DNA from: Pomphorhynchus laevis
Lineage: Eukaryota; Acanthocephala; Palaeacanthocephala; Echinorhynchida; Pomphorhynchidae
DNA: 64,000 nucleotides
NCBI GenBank assembly: GCA_012934845.2
Contig: WNNJ02001213.1
Coordinates: 1 to 64,000 of the forward strand
Reading direction: 5' to 3'
Positions 56,063 through 64,000 of the stretch are shown piece after piece. Made by a program: the position numbers and the translations under genes. The notes below the pieces were generated by a model, which was not told the DNA's origin, made no database searches, and was given only the letters and a program-made list of their open reading frames with translations. Position 1 is the first letter of the stretch. Each line of letters opens with the position of its first letter.

Positions 56063-57295
56063 TTAATGCAAGTCATTAACGACAAGTCATTAAGGCACAG
56101 TATCCTTGGAACTCCACAATTTACACGTTTGGAGGAGGATAAATGGCTTCCAACTCTAACTCTAAAAAGTTTATTTCGGAAGAAACCGCTGATCTACAGG
56201 AACAGGAATATTTTGGAGAATCGCAGATTTCCACAAGTCGGGCACACATCAAGTGGTAAGACTATTCTGAAAGATATCGACAAAAAAAGGAGCCAAGTAG
56301 TCTGATAAAGTTTAAGTGGAAATGGGGATATATCATCAGGACCGGAAGCACTGTACGGATTGGCACAAGTAAGAATTACTTTGACTTTATCGGCGGATAT
56401 TGGGAGAAAATAGGGATTATGTGTTATTGGACAGCCAAACTAAGTGAATGATGAGTGTGAAGAATTTGATTGTATTGAAAATGATAAAGCAAAACTTTCA
56501 GCAATGCCATTCGTACGTGGGACTAAACATTCACACGTGTGTACAATTTTGATTTTAGTATTCAGTGTTCTGTTACGGCGAACATAGGACCATAATAATT
56601 TGGGATTGTGGTTCACCCGCTAACGATTGCAGATTCAAATCTATCGCGTTTTAAAGCTTTTAATCTAGAACAAAGATTTCTCGTATATATAGCTTGCAAT
56701 GATTTCTGAACGTCAGCGGAATTACTTCCATAGGCGATTTCGAATATTAAGTGACTGTTTGAGGTATCGATTAATCCATGCAAGAAGTTGAGCTACTTGA
56801 GAGATCACACGCATCTAAGCAATTATATCAGACCATTTCAAAAGGTAATCGTACATAGTTCACAGTGGTGCTCTATCTGTTGTCGAAAACGAAAGCGGGT
56901 AACGCTGACAGAAAGTAAAAATATTTTCTATATTCACCCCTGACTAATTACGCCTAATTGTTTACTGATGGAAACATTTGAAGTTTGGTACTGCCCGCAA
57001 GAAAAGTACGCAATGATCACTTCCACCTACAGGAGAAAGATACTCGACACTGATTATACCATCAACACGTTTGATAAACACCAAATCAAGCAATAACCTA
57101 CTCTCGATGAGAAACAAGTCGGTTGTTGAACGTGTTGGATTAGCAAAAGCTCATCAGAAAGGAATTCAGAAATTTGTTTCAACAGCACTTCCATCACGAA
57201 ATAGAGAATCTGCTAAATTAGAACGTGGGAGATTAAAATCTTCTAAGAGAATAAAATGTGAACAGATGCATACTATAGAATGTGAACAAGGTATA
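56063..57295 (-). mobile_element. CR1-like LINE fragment (endonuclease end, linker, RT start)
   Basis: The minus strand from about 57290: FILLEDFNLPRSNL (GDFN reads EDFN), SRLLLDLVFIKRVDGI, YLSPVGGSDHCVLFL (S-D-H motif), then NHNPKLLWSYVRRNRTL and GIAESFAL near 56610-56490, and SASGPDDISPFPLKLYQT near 56360. The order and spacing are those of a CR1-like ORF2. Broken by several stops and frame changes; both ends abut other elements. The plus-strand frames in this stretch are not genes. Confidence 0.65.
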
Positions 57296-58930
57296 CACTC
57301 CAACTGAGCAGGGATATGTCTTGGATTGCTCGCTGTAATTCATTTCAGTGTCTTTTCTGTAATATCTTCAAGAAGAAGTTTGTCAGCTGAAAGGAGATGG
57401 TATCGGGTTGGATTAGTAACATAGGTATGGATAAAGTTTTAGAAAAGTCACTATCCCATCACAATTATGGAGACAATCTATCTCCTCAACGAATCCCTGC
57501 CTGGAGCTATTTCAGGAGTAGGATATTTCGGTAACGGATATCCTCAACTGCTGGGGGCCGCTTTCGGAAACCTCTAAATCCCTTTCGCCACTCTCTTCTC
57601 GAATATGTTAGCTTTTGACAGTGTCAGAGAAGTGAGGTTGCCATCATTATACTTTTAGCCTCACTATCCGATATTGTCGGCATTTACATAGGTCGTCATT
57701 TATTTTTACCCAAGAAGAAACCGATTACATTTCCAAAAGATCTGCAGCCCATTTCGATTCAAAAATTCTTTCATTTCCGTTTACAAAAAAGCGCTTGCGC
57801 GTTAAATCCGCCATCATTTAAGTAGGCAAAATTTAATCCCATCAGCTTTTCATGGATTTATAAAATGTTGCTCGGTCTATTCGGCAATAGATGGGTGAAG
57901 TGTGCCAGTTTTTCCAATATAACTATTATCAGCTTGCTGTGGCTGCCTTTCTTGACTTTTATGCTGCATTTGACAACATCTTCATTCACTTTGTTACTTC
58001 CTCTCTCTGGTCATTCCGCTACTTGGGATAATTGTTAACAGAGTGGAGATATTGTTGTATACCAAGAGATTTTTTACGAGAATGACCCTGATGCTCTTCA
58101 GTTCCACCTTATTTACAGGTGTACCTCAAGAATCCGCTCTTTCTCCCATTTTATTTCTTGCTGCTTCCATTGTTATGCTTAAAACTTTTCAACGTGATCA
58201 ACATCTAGTGGTATATGCTAATGATACCGCAGCCCTGTTTACAGGACGCTGGTCGAAGGATGTATTTTCGAACATCAGTCTTTTCTTTTTAAGATTAAAA
58301 GACCATCTAGCCCATTCCAACCTCCCATTCAACTCATCTAAGTCACAGCTAGCTGTCTTCTATGGTACCCCCGCCATAAATAGAGCTAAATACATTAGCA
58401 GCCTCTGCTCTCTTTCATTTTGAACAATTAACCACTCCCTGTTTTTTTAAATCTTGTAAGATATTTGAAGTTAACCGTTACAGTAAACCTGACTGCCGAA
58501 TCTGACGTAAATATATTCTAGAGGGTCCTGAATAGATCTAGATGGGCCCTGAAACGAACCCAGCATTTGTCATTAAGTGGGATCGCTCAAGTGCACCTTT
58601 GGTACAGCTGGGCAATCTCGGGATTAGGTTTCTTCTCCAGAGGACATCTTCCAGAACAAAGACCAAGATTTCTTAAGCTATTCATGCCGAGACTACTGTC
58701 CATTGTGCGCTTCGTTTGGTCTCTTAGGTGTGTGGCAGACCCTGAATGTCTTATTCGTAAAGAGTCGCGTTGGTGTTTGCTTGTAGGGCCTGATCCCCCC
58801 CCAATGCCTTGAAGAATACTTTAAAGTTAAGAGATGATTGTGTGAACACTGATTATTTGTATGCTTACTCTCTATTATCCTTTGATCTTTGCATGTTATA
58901 TTTATTATTGATAAAATCTTTATTAATACG
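57296..58930 (+). mobile_element. Family D LINE, 5'-truncated degenerate copy
   Basis: Starts in the linker (CAACTGAGCAGGGATATG corresponds to 54124), has the AGCTTTTGACAG site at 57610, then EVAIIILLASLSDIVGIYIG, FPKDLQPISIQ, FLDFYAAFDN-like sequence, GVPQESALSPILF and ANDTAALFTG (YADD reads AND), and the C-terminal LSGIAQVHLWYSWAISGLGF. Numerous frame changes. The 3' UTR runs to about 58930 (TTTATTATTGATAAAATC). Confidence 0.8.
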
Positions 58931-59171
58931 TTTTTTACGAGTCGCTAAATAATATGCAACGACGGAGCATCATAGGATTTCCAAAATCGCCTAAATTAAC
59001 GAGTTTCTAGCTAATATAAATGGAATAAGATTTGATACGACAAATAAAAGACTTCGAGTTGAGCTTCCTCTCGAAAAAGGTACTAAATTTGATGGAATTA
59101 AAGTTTGTTCCTTAATTAAGATCACAGATTATTTTAAGCTGCTTTTCAAGTCATTTTTGCTTAATTATATC

Positions 59172-61930
59172 AATATATTCTAGAGGGTCCTGAATAGATC
59201 TAGATGGGCCCTGAAACGAACCCAGCATATGTCATTAAGTGGGATCCCTCAAGTGCACCTTTGGTACAGCTGGGCAATCTTGGGATTAGGTTTCTTCTCC
59301 AGAGGACATCTTCCAGAACAAAGACAAATGTTATTACAAATTGTTATTTACAATTCTGCTCGGAAATTCCCGGCACATTCCTTATTTCATTTGTATCAGA
59401 CTACCTTGCGGTGGCCTGAGTTAAGTTCTTTAAGTCTACTCTGAATGAATTTGGTACTATTGAACACGAGCCTATTAGGGCTGCGCTAAAAATTTCAAAT
59501 ATCCGATCTGATTTGGATGAAGATCTTTTAGTTTTCAGCAGAAACACAACATTCAAAACCTACGATTTAGAAAGGGCAAATCTGGCTCAACGTTACCAGT
59601 TCCATTTTGCAATACATCCTATCAAAATGCTATACGATTAGAGAATTTAAAGCTCAACCCCTTCCTAAGGTCTAATTTAATTTTCAACCTAATCGGATCC
59701 TATCAATACACGTACCCCCACTGCTAGAATTACACGAGTGGTGGCACTCGGGATTTGCTTGTTTCTACCTAGCACTATGTCCGACTTGTACTGACACACA
59801 TATGATCGGCAGTTGTACGAATTCTCGACCAACATGCCTGAATTGCAGCTTTGACCACAATGGATGGTCAAGAAAATGCAAATAATTTTTCGAGGATGAC
59901 AAGCCAAAATACCAGTCTTTATCCAGTATTTCTAACTCCAGCTAATATGTTGCCTGCCATACAACACAATCTTCCACTGTCAAATGGATAATATCATACA
60001 TGTTATTGACGATATGAATAAATCTTTAAACGATGAGATGGTCAAAATGATGGAGGCTTTAGTTATTAATGTACTTACATGCAATTGATCAAGCACTTCG
60101 CCAACCACTCCTGTTATCTCTACATATTCGCATCGAGCAGCCCTATCTGCACCCTCTAAAATGAAATTCCAAAAAGAAAGGAAATTGGACGAAGGCTAAT
60201 GGAATGGAAAATGATGATGCCCAACTAAGCATTCTCACCAACGTTGTCATATCGGATGATAGGGTTAGGTTCGTTGTTGGAGCTGGCAGTGTGAAAGACG
60301 ACATTCCCACAGCTAGTCTTAACTAGTTGTCTGGCCCCCTTACCGTAAACCAACGCAATGTGAAGTAGCAAGATCCGTTTTCACTGAATATCCTTCAATG
60401 GAATTCGGGAGATTCTTCTGCTCTTCGTCTCTTATCCGGTCGCGATGCAGATGTAGTAGTCCTTTAGGAGACTTAATTAATCCGATCACCTCATGACATT
60501 ACTTATTATAATGGCCATAACCGCCAATTATACTCCTTACATAAACCCTCCATATTTCTCTTTATCTCAAGGTCTTGTAACCCAAGTCAAAAGACACTTT
60601 GTAAAGAAGGTAGTAGTATCAATATAGCCAACATCTATATTTGACCAATGGAGATTCAAAAAAATCCTGATCTCCTGGATCTTCTATTAGGTAGCGGTTA
60701 TGACATGTTGCTTGGTTACTTCAACGACAGAACTGGACGTTGGATTAAAGCGGTACTCCGCAGTGATAGGAACGTATACTTTACACATATATCACCGTCC
60801 CCGACCAAAATTAAATTGTAATTTTTAAAAATTACAATTTAATTTAAAAATTGCGATTTTAAAATTAGTAATCATATAAGCCCGACGCAAAAGAATGACG
60901 AATGCCGTTTCGTCATCACTATGACTAATCAGTGCCAGTCCCCTCCCACTGCTGGATGCAGAGGAGGACTATCAGACGGCAATCAACGAATGAATCAAGT
61001 GCACGATGTACTAGAAAATCTCTAGTATCATCATCTAGAGTGCTGAATTAGTACTACATCATTTTGACTATATATGAAAGACACACTACGACAAAAATTA
61101 ATATCCTACCAAAAATGATACATTATACCAATCCATCTATTTCTCTCGGATATGTCTCTCAAAAGAATATCGGAGTTCTAGGTTAAGACGACCCTAATGC
61201 AATTCAGTTCTACCCAATTATGTGCCTTAAGGCTCCCCACTTTCTCCTATTCTATGTCTTGCTGCTTCCATTGTACTGTTTAAAACTTTTTCAACGCGAT
61301 CTATATATAGTGGTAAATGCTGATGATACCACAGTCCTGTTCTCTGGACTGATCATCCAAATCGCGGGTGATGGTCTTTAATGGCGCCTCTGCAACCAAG
61401 AGAAATCTTAAGATGCTAGCGATCTCATATTTCCTTTATTATAAATAATCAATCACTCTCAGTCTGTACACATCGAGGTAGATACCTGGGGGTTACCATT
61501 ACGGTTAAATGGGCTTTTGTATCATACTTTAATTGATTCAAGAGTGTTCTGAAGGGAGCTAGGTTGACCCTAAAATGGGCCCAACATCCGTCATTAAGAT
61601 GAACTGTCCAGGTTTGCCTCTGTTGCACCTGTGCAATCTCGGGTTTAGGCTTCTATTAAAGAATATGTCCCCAGAGAAAATACTAAGATTTCTGAAGCTC
61701 CTTATGTCGAGACTACAATGCGATTGGGATCTCAGGGTAAAAGACCCTGATTGGCTCAATCGTAAAGTGGCGCGTTGGTGTAGACTGGTTAGTACTGATC
61801 CCATAACCGCATAGAGAATGATAGAAGAATAAACATGAAGATTGAATGGATATACTTTTGTACTGTTGTTTTGTATTGTTTTTATTGATGCATGTTATTT
61901 TTTAAGAAATTCTATAATTATTATTTAGAC
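59172..61930 (+). mobile_element. Family D LINE, composite and heavily decayed
   Basis: 59172-59325 repeats the RT end of the neighbouring D copy (58510-58663). About 59330-60320 is an ORF1 remnant with degenerate knuckle region (YPHC.NYT near 59715). From 60380 SLNILQWNSGDSSALRLLSG begins the endonuclease, up to the ARNVYFTH-like segment at about 60790. A foreign AT-rich segment (60790-61165) follows, then the RT from about 61165 (NADDTTVLFSG; YADD reads NADD) to the C-terminus DWLNRKVARWCRLVSTDPIT at about 61812 and UTR to about 61930. Confidence 0.75.
60790..61165. other. Foreign segment inside a family D copy, with a 38-nt palindrome
   Basis: Not similar to family D. At 60808-60845 a perfect 19+19-bp palindrome has no loop (centre TTTTT/AAAAA); the flanking TTTAAAAATTGCGATTTTAAAA adds weaker pairing. 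Probably an unidentified insertion that replaced part of D. Confidence 0.5.
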
Positions 61931-63149
61931 CATACTCTAAAAACTTTGTTTGAATTGAATGCCCAAATTTTGAAAAATACACCAAGGTTAAATCAAAATA
62001 AGCATATTTTAATATACACTTTTACATCTCTTTGAAGCATCGATGAAATAAAATGATCAATTGATGGTTTTTGTAGCGGCCTTTAATAAATACGACATAC
62101 GACTACATAGTGTTGTCCGCAAGTAATGCAAATCCTTCCAATACCTATAATTTGTTGATGCAGTGAATGCAGCGTAGGATTGAAATTAACTAATTCAGTC
62201 AATCGATCAATAATAGCGAAAAATTTATTAGTTTTCTCTGATGTTGTCTGTTCATAAAACATTTATCGTTCATTGGAACACCCAAGGTATATTACTCGCT
62301 GTAAAATACCTAGATTTGATGAAACACATGATGAATGTTTTTAGATTGGAAATGATAGAACAATTTTGTTTTTGAGTTCGAAAAATAACTTTGGTCACTT
62401 ACGACAAAGAGAAAGTCCACACCATGCTTGTTTCATCTAGACTGCCAGCAAAGTTGCCATCATTCGAGTACCACCTCTGAACAGTTGAATGGTAAAGGTT
62501 CTAACAGGAGATCCATATATCATGAGCCACAAATACAAACGTTTTGCAATTCCGCATCGTTAAATTAATGTTTAAAGAAATTTTGCAAGACCTGGACAGT
62601 CATATTTACCATATTTAAGAGGACCTAAATATTTTCTGCCATATAACTTTCTCAAGTTGCTTGTGTTTAACCTATATGTGTTCTTTCAGATTTTTTGAAT
62701 AACGCTTATAAAATCAGCTCAATTAGTGTTTCTTAATACTCCCCAATCTTTGTTTTTGGACAACCCTTTTCATGTTGAATTTGCAACAAGGTTACTTTTC
62801 AATTCAGTGGCCATAAGCCAGATCTCATAGTTGGAGCGCTAACACTTGTACTTTGCTCTTTCTACATGTAAACCCATTAATCAAGCCGATTACTAAATCT
62901 CGACGATTGAACACAACTACGTTTAAGGCGGAAATGTCTCTCTTTTAAAAGACAAAATAATCTAGCCTTGGCATTCGGCTTGGAGAGTGCAGGTCATTGT
63001 ATTGACAAGTTCCTTTAGGGAAGATTGTTGATAGTAGATTATTCATGAACAATTAACAGATACGTACATCAAGATGCATATCATTTGCCGAGAATTGGCG
63101 TGTTAGTGGAACGAGTATGTGCCAAACAGAGTAACCAATTGAAATCTTT
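61931..63149. other. Mixed sequence, no gene recognised
   Basis: No long frames. It lies between a LINE 3' end and an old gypsy-type element on the minus strand and may include decayed parts of the latter, but no domain is identifiable. Confidence 0.4.
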
Positions 63150-64000
63150 ATTCGAATACCTAAAAATGACAACAAGAAAAGTTTTCAATAAACACAATTA
63201 TATGACATTCATCCCAGCAACATAGTCGGAAAGATATTTTGGGGAAAATCGATTTATTTTCGAATGCCAAAATTCCATAGACTGTAATTATTTATCTGGT
63301 AATCCAACAGAAGAGTTGTCACGGTTTGTATAGGTATGTCATTCTCCCTTTCACTTATATTGATTCCAACATGCAACTTCGTGTGCATCGAGTTGCTTTT
63401 GAGGACGAAACGGAAGTTGTGCAATATCTTCCAAAATAGGAGAATTGAGATTCGAAGCCTTTGCTAAATGGTCAGTGGAGACATAACTCTTAACACCATT
63501 AGGATACCTTACTAACTCGTAATCTTGATTCGCGTGGATGAGAGTTGCAGGACGGGTTAATGAATATTATTTGCTACTCCGCTAATTCCTTCAATAAGCC
63601 GTTTCTGAATTAACCAACCAATCTGGGATCATTGTTCTATTAGGTGAGTATCGCTGAAACGAGAACAGTTTATCGTGTGTAGTCGTTCTTGTGGTAGTTC
63701 ATAACAATGTTCTAATAAAGCGGTAAGTGTGATATAGGAGGTCTTGTCATTTTTGCAGAGGGTATTCCTGATCATTTGATGCAAACTAATTGTTTTCAAC
63801 ACTGTTCCATTATAACGTTCAACCTGACCATTTGAGGAAGGATGGTAAAGTATAGAAAATGAGAACAAAACACCGAGATTTTAACAAGTAATGTCGAAAA
63901 TTTTACGGTGTGAAAGACGAGCCTCGATCAGTGTGTATACTATTAGACACCCCAAAGATGCCAAAAATCTGATTTAAGCATTTGATTACAGTTTCAAAAG
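63150..64000 (-). mobile_element. Fossil Ty3/gypsy-type LTR retroelement, integrase region, runs off the window
   Basis: The minus strand shows YHPSSNGQVERYNGTVLK near 63850-63800, the signature of the integrase core of Ty3/gypsy-type elements. Further along (about 63530-63470) LVRYPNGVKSYVSTDHLAKA resembles the small C-terminal integrase domain. The element is old and broken in several places. No LTR, gag or RT is visible inside the window; the upstream part should lie beyond position 64000. Left boundary approximate. Confidence 0.65.

Noticed and set aside
56030-56305. Plus-strand frame, and an alternative reading starting MASNSNSKKF with a possible splice donor
   Set aside because: The minus strand of the same stretch reads as a LINE RT start (SASGPDDISPFPLK), which explains it better.
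57071-57307. 78-codon basic plus-strand frame
   Set aside because: The minus strand carries a LINE endonuclease end (LLLDLVFI, GGSDHC).

Overview
The window is about 64 kb of AT-rich eukaryotic DNA made almost entirely of dead or dying transposable elements. It looks like an arthropod genome, probably an insect. That guess rests on the very short candidate intron (49 nt), the base composition and the mix of LINE, Penelope-like and Mutator-like elements. The species cannot be named from the sequence. No rRNA, tRNA, CRISPR array or bacterial operon was seen. The only candidate host coding sequence is a pair of small exons at 2281-2665 on the minus strand, one carrying an LD-type motif (LDTLLADL).

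I sorted the LINEs into working families. Family A is CR1/L2-like, pyrimidine-rich on its coding strand, with a 3' end containing a GCGTGC/GCACGC stem-loop followed by CCACGTAAAAATAAAT (541-1860, 3662-4087, 5554-6432 minus, 37800-41215 with an internal inversion, 48960-51660 plus 55968-56062). Family B is CR1-like, with a 3' end of the type GAGCTATGCT..GTTGTC plus AAT repeats; it has one nearly intact copy at 41490-44810 and older copies at 7636-11230 (minus), 11568-13470, 17360-18062 and 20440-20520. Family C is related to B (4551-7012, 47640-48480 minus, probably 18375-18629). Family D is of the I/Jockey/R1 type, with CCHC knuckles in ORF1 and EN plus RT in ORF2 (full-length at 51660-55960; fragments at 18630-20160, 57296-58930 and 59172-61930). 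One RTE copy (25035-26990) is young. Smaller LINE pieces lie at 4088-4545, 24482-24545, 35013-35433 and 56063-57295. Other elements are a MULE transposase fragment (46625-47330), two related Penelope-like RT fragments (23690-25034), and the edge of an old Ty3/gypsy-type element at the right end.

The most interesting layer is not protein-coding. A Penelope-like element with GIY-YIG and RT remnants (30500-32260, minus) has hammerhead-ribozyme-like motifs (CUGANGA, a small stem-loop, GAAA) at both ends. The same motif recurs inside three foldback palindromes without any coding sequence, at 36661-36875 (two 105-nt arms), 45849-45949 (46-nt arms) and a decayed one near 2014-2140. In the long palindrome the only arm mismatches fall in the ribozyme-like core. 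All the recognisable copies carry one extra nucleotide between CUGANGA and stem II compared with the textbook hammerhead.

The elements are nested: A sits in C, D sits in A with a likely target-site duplication, and a dispersed repeat sits in the 3' UTR of a D copy. The layout suggests a long-standing transposon-accumulating region (heterochromatin or a TE island) with a few recent arrivals (family B at 41.5 kb, RTE at 25 kb).
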